The notes under the pieces were generated by a model. It did not search any database and had not been told where the DNA came from. It saw only the letters and a list, made by a program, of their open reading frames with translations. The position numbers and the translations under genes were made by a program. This document shows, one piece after another, positions 17,763 to 28,395 of a stretch of 64,000 nt of DNA. Source of the DNA: Streptomyces diastatochromogenes (GTDB taxonomy: Bacteria > Actinomycetota > Actinomycetes > Streptomycetales > Streptomycetaceae); contig JAPTYK010000001.1 of the NCBI GenBank assembly GCA_026913215.1, forward strand, positions 7,658,341 through 7,722,340. Direction: 5' to 3'. Each line of letters opens with the position of its first letter. Positions within the stretch are counted from its first letter, which is position 1.

Positions 17763-18006
17763 CGGGTAGTCCTTTCATGGGTCGGTGCGGGGTGCGCTGC
17801 CAGCCGGCCGCGTCCGGCGCGGCGACCTGGGGCAGCGCGCTGTGCCAGCCGGCCGGCCGGCCCCAGCGGCGCGCGGCGACCGGCAGCGGGTCCTGCTCCA
17901 GACGGGCGCCGCGCAGCGCCGCGAGCACCACCAGCAGCCCGGCCAGCTCCTCCGGTGTCGGGTTGCCCCGCAGCACCGTCAGCTCCGCGGCCCGCGCCGC
18001 GCTCAC
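17734..18006 (-). CDS. accE: Acyl-CoA carboxylase epsilon subunit
   Basis: 90 residues. The segment LTVLRGNPTPEELAGLLVVLAAL and the C-terminal Trp-rich tail are typical of the small epsilon subunits that stabilise actinobacterial acyl-CoA carboxylases. GTG start at 18,006 overlaps the beta-subunit stop (GTGA), and the gene runs 29 bases into the acyltransferase gene. Such short proteins are poorly conserved, so the beta-subunit context is the main support. Confidence 0.82.
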   Translation of the reverse strand: MSAARAAELTVLRGNPTPEELAGLLVVLAALRGARLEQDPLPVAARRWGRPAGWHSALPQVAAPDAAGWQRTPHRPMKGLPDDRLDRPRR

Positions 18007-19640
18007 AGCGGCTCGTTCCCGTGCTTGCGCAGCGGCTGGCGGGCCCGCTTGGTCCGCAGCATCTCCAGCGACTTGATCAGCACCCGCCGGGTGTCCGCCG
18101 GATCGATGACGTCGTCGACGTGCCCGAGCTGCGCGGCCACGAACGGATTCATCAACTGCTCGGTGTACTCGGCGATCAGCTCCTTGCGCAGCTTCTCCGG
18201 CTCCACCGCCTCACGCAGCTGACGACGGAAGATGATGTTCGCCGCGCCGTCCGCGCCCATCACGGCCGTCTGGTTCGACGGCCAGGCGAACGACAGGTCC
18301 GAACCGATCGACTTGGAGTCCATGACGATGTACGCGCCGCCGAACGCCTTGCGCAGGATCACCTGCACCCGCGGCACGGTCGCCTCGCAGTACGCGTACA
18401 GCAGCTTCGCCCCGCGCCGGATGATCGCGTTGTGCTCCTGGTCGGTCCCGGGCATGAACCCCGGCACGTCCACCAGCGTCACCAGCGGAATGTTGAACGC
18501 GTCGCAGGTGCGCACGAACCGGGCGGCCTTCTCCGAGGAGTCGATGTCCAGCACGCCCGCCATCGCGGCCGGCTGGTTGCCCACGATGCCCACCGTGTGA
18601 CCGTCCAGCCGCGCCAGCGCGCACACGATGTTCTGCGCCCAGTTCTCCTGGACCTCCAGGTAGTCGCCGTCGTCGACGATGTGCCCGATGACCGTCCTGA
18701 TGTCGTACGGCGTCCGGTCGTCGACCGGCACCAGCTTCAAAAGCTCCTCGCACCGCCGGTCCGGATCGTCCGCCGGCCGGGCGTAGGGAGCGGTCTCGGC
18801 GTTGTTCGACGGCAGGTACGACAGCAGCTCGCGCACGCTCTCGAAGCAGAACTCCTCGTCCGGCGCCACGAAACTCGCCACACCGGTGCGGTTGCCGTGC
18901 GTGTACGCCCCGCCGAGCTCCTCGTGCGTGACCTTCTCGCCCGTCACCGCCTGCACCACGTCGGGCCCGGTGATGAACATGTTGGCCATGCCCTCCACCA
19001 TGAACGTGAAGTCGGTCAGCGCCGGCGAGTACACCGCGCCGCCCGCACACGAGCCGAGCACCACACTGATCTGCGGCACCACGCCCGAGGCGCGGACGTT
19101 GCGGGCGAACAGCTTCCCGAAACCGGCCAGCGCGTCGATGCCCTCCTGGATCCGGGCACCGCCGCCGTCGTTGAGACCGACGACCGGCGCGCCGACGGAG
19201 TCGGCGAAGTCGAGCAGCTGATGGATCTTCGCGGCGAACGTCGCGCCCAGCGCGCCGCCGCGGACCCGGGCGTCATGGGCGAAGACGAAGACCGTACGGC
19301 CGTCGATCTCGCCCCAGCCCGTGATCACACCGTCGCCCTCGGGATGCGAGTCCTCCATCCCGAAGCCCACCGCCCGGTGCTCGGCGAACAGCCCCAGCTC
19401 GGTGAACGTGCCCGGGTCGAGCAGTTTCTCGATCCGCTGGCGGGCCAGCAGCTTTCCCTTGGAGAGGTGCCGGGCGTCGGCTTCCGGGTCGTGCCCGAAA
19501 TGTGCCTGCGCCCTGCGGGTGGCGAGCTCGTCGGCCAGTTCGGCCATCGTCGGTGCGCGCGCCGGTGCCGGGGGACGGCGTTCCATGTCGGTCCTGGCGA
19601 GGTCCGGCAGCACGGCCTGGGGAGTGTCCGGAGGCGTCAT
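18003..19640 (-). CDS. accB: Acyl-CoA carboxylase beta subunit (carboxyltransferase)
   Basis: 545 residues, intact. ATG 19,640 is preceded by GGAAGGAGTGGGACCGCA; the frame is open further upstream but that start has no such site. Clear carboxyltransferase sequence: GKLLARQRIEKLLDPGTFTELGLF, VFAHDARVRGGALG, GLNDGGGARIQEG (oxyanion hole), VPGFMPGTDQEHNAIIRRGAKLLYAY and RKAFGGAYIVM. It makes malonyl-CoA or methylmalonyl-CoA with a biotinylated alpha subunit not seen here, presumably the shared housekeeping one. As first gene of the operon it supplies extender units to the KS pairs. Confidence 0.92.
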   Translation of the reverse strand: MTPPDTPQAVLPDLARTDMERRPPAPARAPTMAELADELATRRAQAHFGHDPEADARHLSKGKLLARQRIEKLLDPGTFTELGLFAEHRAVGFGMEDSHPEGDGVITGWGEIDGRTVFVFAHDARVRGGALGATFAAKIHQLLDFADSVGAPVVGLNDGGGARIQEGIDALAGFGKLFARNVRASGVVPQISVVLGSCAGGAVYSPALTDFTFMVEGMANMFITGPDVVQAVTGEKVTHEELGGAYTHGNRTGVASFVAPDEEFCFESVRELLSYLPSNNAETAPYARPADDPDRRCEELLKLVPVDDRTPYDIRTVIGHIVDDGDYLEVQENWAQNIVCALARLDGHTVGIVGNQPAAMAGVLDIDSSEKAARFVRTCDAFNIPLVTLVDVPGFMPGTDQEHNAIIRRGAKLLYAYCEATVPRVQVILRKAFGGAYIVMDSKSIGSDLSFAWPSNQTAVMGADGAANIIFRRQLREAVEPEKLRKELIAEYTEQLMNPFVAAQLGHVDDVIDPADTRRVLIKSLEMLRTKRARQPLRKHGNEPL

Positions 19641-19760
19641 TGCGGTCCCACTCCTTCCTGCCCTGTCGCGTAGGTGGCTTCGGATACGACTCTCCGCCAC
19701 CCCGATGGGCGCGGGACTGGAGCGCGTCTTGACCGGGGGTGTAACCCCAGGTGAGCCCCG

Positions 19761-21677
19761 TCAGACCGACAGGTGCACGGCCGCCTCCAGCGCGCCCGCC
19801 CGCCCGGCGCCCAGCTCCTGGGCGAAGCTGCGCTGCAGCCCGTCGAGCCGGTACCGCGTGGGCAGATCGGCCCTCGCCGCCCGGCCACGCTCAGGAAGTG
19901 CGCCTCCACCAGCTGCTCACAGGCGTCCTCCACGGCCGCGAAGTCCTTGCCCAGCACCGGGCACGCCCGATGGGCGTCGAACTCGGGCACCGGCAGATGG
20001 GCCAGGCACCGCAGCGCCTCCCGGGCGTCCTTGGGCAGCGCGTTGTACGAGGCCGTGAAACTGGCCCGCACGCTCAGCGAACTGTGCGCCAGCTCGTCCA
20101 GCCGCCGCCCCTCGTCGCTCAGCCGCTCCGCGTACCGGCTCAGCGACCAGTGCGGGCGGGTGTTGAGCCGCGCGGCCGCGGCCCGCAGCGCCAGCGGCAG
20201 CCCCCGCAGTACCGGGCGATCGCCGCCGCCGCGGCGGCTCCCGCTCCACCCGCTCCGACCCCAGCATCCGCGCCAGCAGCCGCACGCTGTGACCGTGCGG
20301 CAGGTCCGGCAGGTGCAGGACCCGGGCGCCCAGCGGCGTACTGAGCCGGCCCCTGCTGGTGACCAGCACCGCCACCTCCGCGCTGTCCGGCAGCAGCGGC
20401 AGCACCTGCGCGTCGTCGACCGCGTCGTCCAGCGTCAGCAGCAGCCGGCGCCCGGCCAGCGCCAGCCGGTACACCTCCCGCGCTCGTCGGGATCGGCCGG
20501 CAGCCGCTCGGGATCCGTCCCCAGCACCCGCAGCAGCCGGCCCATCACCGCGTACGGATCCGCCGCCCGCGCACCGCTGCCCCGCAGCGCCGCGTACAGC
20601 TGCCCGTCGGGGAACGCCGACCGCAGCCGGTGCCCCAGCCGCACCGCCAGCGCCGTCTTGCCGACCCCGCCCCGCCCACCACCACGACCGCCGGCGGCTG
20701 CGAGACCGTGGGCTGCGTCAACGCCCGCTGCACCACGTCGAGTTCCCGCTCGCGCCCGGTGAAGTCGGGCAGGTCCAGCGGCAGCATCTGCGGCACCCGC
20801 GGACCGGACCGCTCACGCCCGGCCGCCCGCACCGCACCGGCACCGGCACCGGCACCGGCATCGGTGCCGGTGCCGGGCCCGGCCGCGCCCGCGGCGCACC
20901 GCCGCCCTGCTCGGCCGGCGGCACCGGACCGGCCGTCTCACCGCGCAGGATCGTCTCGTACAGCCGCTGCAGCCGCCGGGACGGATCGGTCCCCAGCTCC
21001 TTGGCGATCAGCCGCCGCATCGACTGGTAGTACTCCAGCGCGTCGACACTGCGCCCCTCCCGGTACAGCGCCAGCATCAGCCGCTCGCACAGCTGCTCCG
21101 ACAGCGGATCGGTCAGCAGCGCCGCCCGCAGCTCCGCGAGCACCACACCGGGACGCTCCAGCCGGATCTCGGCGTCGGCCCACTGGCTGAGCGCCTCGTG
21201 GTGCAGCTGCCGCAGCGTCTCGCGCAGCCGGGCCGCCCAGTCGCCCTGCATCCCGCCCAGCGCGTCGCCCCGCCACATGTGCAGCGCCTGCTGCAGCAGC
21301 GCGCTGCGTTCCTGGTCACCCAGACCCTCCTGCTGCGCGCTCTTCACCAGCCGCCGGAACCGCACCAGGTCCACGGCGCCCGGATCGGCCGAAACCTGAT
21401 ACCCGGCCGGGGTCCGCACCAGGCCGATCGGCTCGGCCAGACCGGCCGACGCACGGGCCAGCGCCCGCCGCAGCCGCGTGATGTACGTGTGGACCACATT
21501 GCGGACCCCCGCCGGCGGCTGGTCCCCCCACACCCGGTCCACCAGGGCTTCCAGCGGCACCGGCCGTTCCGGATCGACCAACAGGACACCGAGAATGCTG
21601 CGTTGTCGCGCGGGGCCCAGATCGGCCAGGGCGTGGCCCGTCCAGAGTTCTATCGATCCCAGTATCCGGAGCTCCAT
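19761..21677 (-). CDS. SARP-NB-ARC regulator (AfsR-like, without TPR part), several frameshifts
   Basis: About 638 residues if about five single-base shifts between 19,880 and 20,840 are corrected. The N-terminal part (21,677-20,900) is one clean frame: OmpR-type winged helix (MELRILGSIELWTG, RQRSILGVLLVDPERPV, VVHTYITRLRRAL) and the BTAD activation domain (EALSQWADAEIRLERP, ELGTDPSRRLQRLYETIL). Then a Pro/Val linker, a P-loop (GGVGKTALAVRLGHRL, near 20,670), LLLTLDDAVDD and VAVLVTSRGRLSTP (NB-ARC), and a helical end RYRLDGLQRSFAQELGAGR. The natural stop is TGA at 19,761. It lies 121 bases upstream of the carboxylase gene, same strand, so it may drive the whole operon. Confidence 0.8.
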
Positions 21678-21884
21678 CGAAGATCACCCGTATCCCTTCA
21701 GTGTCCGGAAAACTAGCCCCGGCCGATGCAGCGCCCCTTGATTCCCGCTCTGCCGCTCCCGGCCCCCTCACCGGCACGACGACGCACGTCACCCGCCCCG
21801 CGGAACACTCCACGGCGGCGGGTGAGGGGTACCGCGCGGACCGGCCCGCGGCCGCCGCCTCCCGGGCGCGGCGGCGGGCCGGTC

Positions 21885-22341
21885 TCACTCCAGCCAGGCT
21901 CCGTCGCGCATCACGACCCGGCCCCGCAGTTCCGGCACTCCGCGCCAGGCGCGCACGGTTTGCGGCGCGACGCGCAGATACACGTGGGGGCCTCCTCCGT
22001 GCGCGGGTCCCAGCCGAACTTGTCCCGGTAGGCGTCGGCGGCCTCCCCGGGCACCTGCCGCGCGGGTGGCACGTCGCCTCGCCCTGCAGCAGCACCACGT
22101 CCAGGGCGTCCGGCAGCGCCAGCCGGACCCGTGGCTCCGCGGCCGCGTTGCGCGCGGTCGCGGAACCGGCGCCGGTGCACATCCACCGCCCGCCCGTCCC
22201 ACCAGAACCACAGGGGCACCTGGTGCGGGCCGTGGTCGGGGTGGGCCGTCGACACCAGATGTCGCGCTCCGCGCGGAGCCGTTCCAGGGTGTCCTGCCTG
22301 CGCCGCGCCGTGGTGCGGCGGATGATCTCTGTATCGTGCAT
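21885..22341 (-). CDS. Pyridoxamine-phosphate-oxidase-fold (F420/FMN) protein, several frameshifts
   Basis: Pieces in three frames join into one about 152-residue protein: MHDTEIIRRTTARRRQDTLERLRAERDIW, then HQVPLWFWWDGRAVDV, then RNAAAEPRVRLALPDALDVVLLQGEA, then EAADAYRDKFGWDP, and VYLRVAPQTVRAWRGVPELRGRVVMRDGAWLE. This is the split-barrel PPOX-class fold used by F420- or FMN-dependent enzymes. At least four single-base shifts lie between 21,985 and 22,250, so either this stretch is badly sequenced or the gene is decayed. Substrate unknown. Confidence 0.65.
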
Positions 22342-22464
22342 GGGCGCCGACCCTAGCCAGCGGGCCCGCGGCGCACATGGGCCGCGGGACCTAGGCCCGC
22401 GGACGGACCTCTCCCGCACGCCACCGGGGGCCGGCCCCTCAGGAGGCCCGACTCCCGCTTTCCT

Positions 22465-23398
22465 TCAGGGGTTGGGCGGCGGGGGAGGGGTGAGGAGCGC
22501 GGAGGCCAGTTCGCGCCACTGCCGTTGCGGCAGTGCGGCCGGATCGGCGCTCAGCACCTGCAGGCAGACGTGGTCGGCTCCCGCGTCCAGGTGGTCGCGT
22601 ACGCGGCGGCGGATCGTCTCCGTGTCGCCGTACGCGACGATCGCGTCCACCAGGCGGCGGCTGGGGCGGCCGGTGACGTCCTCGTCGCCGAAGCCGAGCC
22701 GGCGGACGTTCGCCCGCTGGTGCGCGGCCGACGCGAGGTATCCGGCGACGTGCGCGGTGGCCACCTCCGGGCGCGGCCGGCGTCGGTGTCCAGGACGACG
22801 GCCTGTTCGACGCCGAGGAAGGCGTCCGGTCCCATGACCGACCGGGCCCGCGCGGTGTGGTCGACGGGCACGAAGTAGGGGTGCGCGCCCCAGGTGCGTT
22901 CGGCGGCCAGCGCGAGCATCCGGGGGCCGAGGGCGGCCAGGACGCGGCGGGGGCCGGGTCGGGGACGGGGCCGTGGGCGGGGACGGCGTCCATGGCGTCG
23001 AGGTAGGCGCGCACGGTGGCGAGCGCCCGGCCCCGGGCCGGGACGGGGTAGCCGTCCACCTCGTGCACGGTGTCGTCGACCCGGTGCCCGCCCAGGCCGA
23101 GCAGATAGCGCCCGGGGAAGGCCTCGCCGAGCGTGCGGGTCGCGCCGGCCATGGCGATCGGGTCGCGGAAGGCGATGTTGGCGATGCCGGACGCGACGGT
23201 GATCCGGCGGGTCGCCGACAGCAGTAACCACGCCTGGCCCACCGTGTCGCGGCCGAACGCCTCGCCGTGCCAGATCGCCCCGTACCCCAGCTCCTCCAGC
23301 TCCGCGGCCGATTCCCTTACCCGTCCGGCGGGTTGGCCCTCGTAGGCGAAGGTCCAGATCCCGACCCGGCCGAGCCCGGTCCGCGCGTCGTCACTCAT
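22465..23398 (-). CDS. Luciferase-like (F420-dependent) oxidoreductase, two frameshifts
   Basis: ATG 23,398 with GAGGAG upstream. About 311 residues after correcting shifts near 22,960 and 22,770. Family features: VGIWTFAYEGQPAGRV, ELEELGYGAIWHGEAFG, RITVASGIANIAFRDPIAMA, FPGRYLLGLGGHRVDD, PRMLALAAERTWGAHPYFVP, and GADHVCLQVL near the end. Bacterial luciferase-like TIM barrels use F420 or FMN. The gene is divergent from a TetR regulator and separated from it by a long perfect inverted repeat, so it is the likely target of that repressor. Confidence 0.84.
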
Positions 23399-23420
23399 CG
23401 GCACTCCTCACGGCAGCGTT

Positions 23421-23471
23421 CCGGAGAGGTTCTCCGTTTCCTGGCGGCTAGAATACGGAGAACCTCTCCGG
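23421..23471. promoter_or_regulatory. TetR operator, 17-base perfect inverted repeat
   Basis: CCGGAGAGGTTCTCCGT at 23,421-23,437 is repeated as its exact complement at 23,455-23,471. Each arm is itself a near-palindrome (GGAGA-N3-TCTCC), so there are two operator-like sites 17 bases apart. It fills the space between the divergent luciferase-like and tetR genes and most likely controls both. Confidence 0.85.
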
Positions 23472-23505
23472 TTTTCCATCGGGGAGCCGACCCGAGGACG
23501 CGACG

Positions 23506-24100
23506 ATGACGCACCGGCAGGGACCCACCCCGCCCGACGCCCCGCGGCGCACGGACGCCCGCCTCAACCGCGAACGGCTGGTGGCGGCGGCGCGCGAGGT
23601 GTTCGCCGAAGCCGGCCCCGGCGCCTCCCTCAACGAGATCGCCCGCCGGGCGGGGTGGGCCCCGGCACCCTGTACCGCCACTTCCCCACCGCTCGGCCCT
23701 GCTGACCGCCGTCCTCGAAGACCGCATCGCGACCCTGGCCGCCCGCGCGGAAGACCTGCTCGCCGCCGAGGACCCCGACGACGCCCTGGAGCGGTGGCTG
23801 CGGGCCTTCCTCACCCACGCCCGCGTGAACCAGGGCATGGGCGGCGCCCTGCTGCTGGAACCGGACGGCACCTCGGGCCCCGACTGCCACCGCCGCATCC
23901 TGGACATGGCGGCCGGCCTGCTCACCTGGGCCCAGCGGCACGGCACCGCCCGCGCCGACCTGACCGCCGACGACCTCCTGCAACTCGTCGTCGGGATCGC
24001 CCTGTCCACCGCCCACGGCGAGGACCGGCCCGCACGCCCCGACCGGCTCCTGGACCTGGTCCTGGACGCCGTGCACACCCCGCCGCGCCGCGACAAGTGA
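23506..24100 (+). CDS. TetR-family regulator, frameshift near 23,670
   Basis: About 197 residues. The DNA-binding helices are ERLVAAAREVFAEAGPGASLNEIARRAG, then, in the next frame, GTLYRHFPTRSALLTAVLEDRIATLAARAEDL. The ligand-binding half follows with WLRAFLTHARVNQGMGGALL and LTADDLLQLVVGIALST. One base is missing between the GWAPAP and GTLYRHF stretches. It is divergent from the luciferase-like gene with a strong operator between. The GTLYRHFP subtype is common among repressors of small oxidoreductase genes. Confidence 0.86.
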
Positions 24101-24130
24101 CCCCCCTGCCCGGCACACCGGGCAGGGGGG
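24101..24130. terminator. Bidirectional hairpin between tetR and ubiB-like gene
   Basis: CCCCCCTGCCCGG and its exact complement (13 bases each, 4-base loop) directly follow the tetR stop and face the end of the convergent UbiB-like gene. Confidence 0.85.
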
Positions 24131-24149
24131 AGGTGTCAGCCCGCCGCGT

Positions 24150-26076
24150 TCACTCCATGGGCCGGCTGGTGACGAACACGGTCCGCAGGACGATGGCGGC
24201 GGAGAGCAGCAGCAGGTTGCAGCCCAGCAGCCCGTACAGCCCGAGGTCCTCGCTCACCCGCGGCCCGCCCTTCATCCCCAGCAGCTGCAGGCCCGCGAAC
24301 CCGAGGAAGATCCCCACGAAGGCGTGCACCACCCGCCCGACCAGCTCGCCCACGACCCGCCGGTCACGGGCGTCGGCGAACAGCCGCACGTTGACCCCAG
24401 CCGCCCCTCCTCCAGCGCGCCGCCCAGACGGTCCAGCCGGCGCGGCAGCCGCCGCAGCACGGGCAGCAGCGCGATCAGCTCGTCACGGGCGGTGTCCCGG
24501 GCACCGCGCGGCCCCAGCCGGTCGGCGAGCAGGCCCGAGGCGTACGCACGCGACGCCTCCAGCATGTCGAAGCCGGGGGACAGGCGCACCAGCGTGCCCT
24601 CCAGGGTGGCCAGGGCCCGGAACACGGCCGCGATCTCCGGCAGGACCGCCAGCCGGAAGTCCGCCACCAGCCGGAACAGATCCCCGAACATCTCCACGTC
24701 GGGCGCGGACCCGTGCCCCAGATGACGCGCGCTGAACTGCCCCAGCGCCCGCAGCAGCCTCTGCTCGTCGATGTCCTCGGGACGGTCGGTGACCTCCAGC
24801 AGGGCCTCGCGCAGCGCGACCGGATCCCCGGTCGACGGCCAGGAACAGACCCCCATCGCCTCGCGCAGCCCGGGATCGATCCTGCCCACGGACCCGAAGT
24901 CGAGCAGGGCGGCCGTGCCGTCGGGCTGCAGCAGGATGTTGCCCGGATGCGGATCGGCGTGGAAGACACCGTCCACCATGATCTGGTTGAGCAGCGCGGT
25001 GAGCAGGGTCCGCGCCAGAAGGGCGCCGTGCTGCGGATCGTCGGGGACCGCCTTGCCCAGCGAGGCGCCCTCCACCCGGCTCATGACCAGCACCCGCTCC
25101 GTACTGAACTGCCCGTGCGGGACGGGCACGGCGACACTGGAATCACCACGCGCCGCGGCCGCCCGGCGCACCGCGGTCATGTTGCGGGCCTCGACCCGGA
25201 AGTCCAGCTCCTCGCGCAGCGCGACGGCGAAACCCCGCGCCAGCTCGTTCAGCCCCAGACCGCGCCCCCAGCCCGTCCGCTCGCTCAGCACCGCCGCCAG
25301 CCGCCCGACGATGTCCAGATCACGCTCCACCAGCTCCGGTATCCCCGGCCGCTGCACCTTGACGATCACCTCGGTGCCGTCGTGCAGCACCGCCGCGTGC
25401 ACCTGCGCGATGGAGGCCGCCGCCAGCGGAACCCGCTCGAAGGAGGCGAACACGTCCCCCGCCGGCGCCCCCAGACTCTCCCGCAGCTGCGCCTCCACCT
25501 CGCCCCACGGCGCGGGCGGCACCTGGTCCTGCAGCAGACTGAGCTCCTCGACGTACACCTCGGGCAGCAGGTCCCGCCGCGTCGACATCAGCTGCCCCAG
25601 CTTCACGAACGTGGTCCCGCCGGCCTGCAACGCCTGCCGCAGCTCCCGCGCCAGCAGCTCGTGCCGCACCCCCGGCGCCCGCCGCCGCCCCCGCAGATAC
25701 GGCCCCAGCCCGTGCCGCGTGGCGATGCGCACCACCGCCGAGTACCGCCGCGCCCGCCCGATCCGCCCCCGCACCGACTGCGCCCACCCCAGCGGCCGCA
25801 CGGCCCCCACGGGCACCAGGACGTCCAGGGCGACCAGCACGACCATCGCGCCGAGCATCGCCACCCCGACCATCAGCGACAGCAGCGGCGCCAGCTGCCC
25901 CGACTCCTCCAGCCGGGGCGCCAGCAGCGCCGCCGACACCGAAAGCCCGCACACCCCGCGGCCCCGACCCGCACCACACCCGCCCGCACCCCCAGCAGAC
26001 GCCGCCCCACCACCGCGGGCGCCACCATCACCAGCAGGAAGACGACCGCCCCGACCAACACCCCCGTGATCCACAT
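24150..26076 (-). CDS. ABC1/UbiB-family atypical kinase with membrane segments, two frameshifts
   Basis: About 641 residues after correction (shifts near 25,955 and 24,395). N-terminal membrane helices (MWITGVLVGAVVFLLVMVAPAVVG, LLSLMVGVAMLGAMVVLVALDVLV) precede the ABC1 core: TTFVKLGQLMSTRRDLLPEVYVEELSLLQD (the KxGQ signature), ASIAQVHAAVL (replaces the P-loop), VIVKVQRPG, VDGVFHADPHPGNILL and LLDFGSVGR. The C-terminus has two more hydrophobic helices (AFVGIFLGFAGLQLLG, GLLGCNLLLLSAAIVL). UbiB proteins support quinone or lipid metabolism as ATPases or kinases. Its start lies 573 bases from the divergent GNAT-aminotransferase/CdsA operon, so a link with lipid chemistry is possible. Confidence 0.85.
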
Positions 26077-26565
26077 GCCGCCATTCAACCGCACCCGCAC
26101 CCGGCCACCCGCGCCAACCAACAGCACACTCAAGCCACTTGACGCAAACACCCCCTCCCTTCCCGCCACCCCTCCAGAGCCCGCCGGGATGTTCGCCCTC
26201 CCGCCCGGCGCGGACGAATTCACCTTCAGGGCGGGCGTGATGACGGCCGTCCGCCGCGGCGGCACCGCCACCCCGGCGACACCGTCACGACCGCACTCCC
26301 GCCCCTCCCCACCGCCGCCCGGAAAGCGTCCGGACACCCCGCGAAAACCCCACGGCACAGGACACCGCCCGCCCGCCGCACCCACCGGCACCCGCCTCCG
26401 CCCACGCCCTCGCCCTCGCCCACGACCCCGGCCCCGGCCCCGCCCGCGGCCCCGGCCCTGACCCCGCCCGCGGCCCCGGCCCTGACCCGTCCACGGCCCC
26501 CGCCCTGCCCCGGCCCTGACCTGGTCCGCTCCCGCCCCCGACCCGGACCGCTCCCAAGTCCCCGG
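26077..26565. other. Non-coding, low-complexity spacer
   Basis: No gene is seen here. From about 26,400 to 26,520 the plus strand is C-rich with a degenerate tandem repeat of about 23-25 bases, core CCCGCGGCCCCGGCCCTGACC, in about three to four copies. The long reading frames across it are compositional. The left part should contain the ubiB promoter. Confidence 0.6.
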
Positions 26566-26583
26566 CTGAGTACGCGTACTCAG
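26566..26583. promoter_or_regulatory. Perfect 18-base palindrome
   Basis: CTGAGTACGCGTACTCAG lies 66 bases before the ATG of the GNAT-aminotransferase gene, in an otherwise C/G-only spacer. It is likely an operator or promoter element of that operon; the binding protein is unknown. Confidence 0.6.
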
Positions 26584-26648
26584 GTGCCACCTGCCGGACT
26601 CCTCCATGCTGGGGCGCGAACGCCGGACCGCCTCGGGGAGACACACGC

Positions 26649-28395
26649 ATGGACCACGCCCTGCACCTGCGCACCGCCACACCCAGCGACCACGACTGGA
26701 TCCACGAACTGCGCCACCGGGTGTACGCACAGGAGCTCGGCCAGCACCCGGTGAACCCCTCCGGAAGACTCGGCGACGGACTCGACGGCGACAACGTCTA
26801 CCTCGTGGCCGCGCGCGGCGACACACGGATCGGGTTCGTCAGCCTCACCCCGCCCTGGGCGGCCGCTACTCCCTCGACAAGTACCTGACCCGCGAGGAAC
26901 TCCCGCTCCTGACCGAGGAGGCCCCTTCGAGATCCGCGTCCTGACCGTCGAGGACCGCTGGCGCTCCACCGCGGCGGCACCCCTCCTGATGTACGCGGCG
27001 CTGCGCTGGACCGCGTCACGGGGCGGCCGCCGGGTGGTGGCGATGGGACGCACGGAACTCCTCGACATGTACCTCGCCACCGGCCTGCGGCCGGTGGGAC
27101 GCACCATCCGCTCGGGCGCGGTCTCCTTCGAGGTCCTCAGCGGCTCCGTGGCCGAGCTGACCAGGACGGTCGCCGAGCGCCACGCCCGGACCCTGCGGCG
27201 GCTGCGCACGGGCCTGGACTGGCGGCTCGACATGCCCTTCGCGCCGCGCGAGGACGGCTGCGAGCACGGCGGCGCGTTCTTCTCCGCGATCGGCACCGAC
27301 TTCACCACCCTGGCCCGCCGCCACGAGGTCGTCGCCGCCGACGTGCTGGACGCCTGGTTCCCGCCGTCCCCCGCCGTCCACGCCGTCCTCACGCAGGACC
27401 CGGGATGGGCCGCCCGCACCTCACCGCCGACCGGCGCGGAAGGACTCCTCGCGCAGATCGCCGAAGCCCGCGGCCTGCCAAAGGAGTCGCTGGCCGTCGG
27501 AGCGGGCTCCTCCGACCTGATCTTCCGGGCGTTCGGCCGGTGGCTGACCCCGCACAGCCGGGTGCTCCTGCTCGACCCGGGCTACGGGGAGTACGCCCAC
27601 GTCACCGAACGGGTCATCGGCTGCCGGGTCGACCGGCTCACCCTGCGCCGGGAGGACGGCTGGCTGCTCGACCCCGCCCGGCTCGCCGCCGCGACCGCCG
27701 ACGGACGCTACGACCTCGTCGTGGTGGTCAACCCCAACAACCCCACCGGCCGCCACGCCCCGGCCGCCGCCCTGCGCGCCGTCATCGAGGCCACACCCGC
27801 ACGGACCCGGTGGTGGATCGACGAGGCCTACCTCGGCTACGCCGACCCGGCCGACTCCCTCGCCCCCCTCGCCGCCACCGACCCCCGCGTCGTGGTCTGC
27901 ACCTCCCTGTCGAAGATGTACGCCCTGTCGGGGATGCGGGCCGCCTACCTGGTGGCCGACCCGGACACGGCCGGACGACTGCGCCGCTGGACCCCGCCGT
28001 GGCCCGTCAGCCTGCCCGCCCAGCTGGCCGCCGTGACGGCCCTGCGCGACCCCGCCCACTACACCGCGCACTGGGCCCGCACCCACACACTGCGCCGCGA
28101 ACTGGCCAACTCTCTGCGCGAGTTGGACGGCCTCGCCTCGGTCGACGAGGGAGTGGCGAACTTCCTCACGGTGACCCTGCCCCCGCACGGACCGAGCGCG
28201 GCACAGCTGGTGCGCGCATGCCGGGACCACGACGTCTTCCTGCGCGACCTGTCGCCGATGTCCCCGGCGTACGAGGGACGGACCGTCCGGATCGCCGTCC
28301 GCGACACCGCCGAGAACACGCGGATCGTCGCGGCGTGCCGCAGCGCCCTGGAAACACTGCGCAGCCCGGCCGCGGCGGGGCGGACCTCCCGGTGA
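26649..28395 (+). CDS. GNAT acyltransferase-aminotransferase fusion, two frameshifts
   Basis: ATG 26,649 with GGGGAG upstream. Residues about 1-220 look like a GNAT domain: LRTATPSDHDWIHELRHRVYAQELGQ, GDTRIGFVSLTPPW, then after two nearby shifts (about 26,860 and 26,925) FEIRVLTVEDRWRS and RRVVAMGRTELLDMYLATGLRPVG. The rest (27,360 on) is a fold-type I PLP enzyme of the HisC kind: GSSDLIFRAF, LLDPGYGEYAHV, VVVVNPNNPTGR (PLP-binding Asn), WWIDEAYLGYA, and VCTSLSKMYALSGMRAAYLV with the Schiff-base Lys. The fusion implies that an amine made by transamination is acylated, or the reverse, in one protein. Its stop overlaps the CdsA start (GTGA). Product unknown. Confidence 0.8.

Noticed and set aside
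26427..26520. Candidate CRISPR or ordered repeat array
   Set aside because: The repeats are degenerate, head-to-tail, and lack unique spacers; there are no cas genes anywhere in the window.
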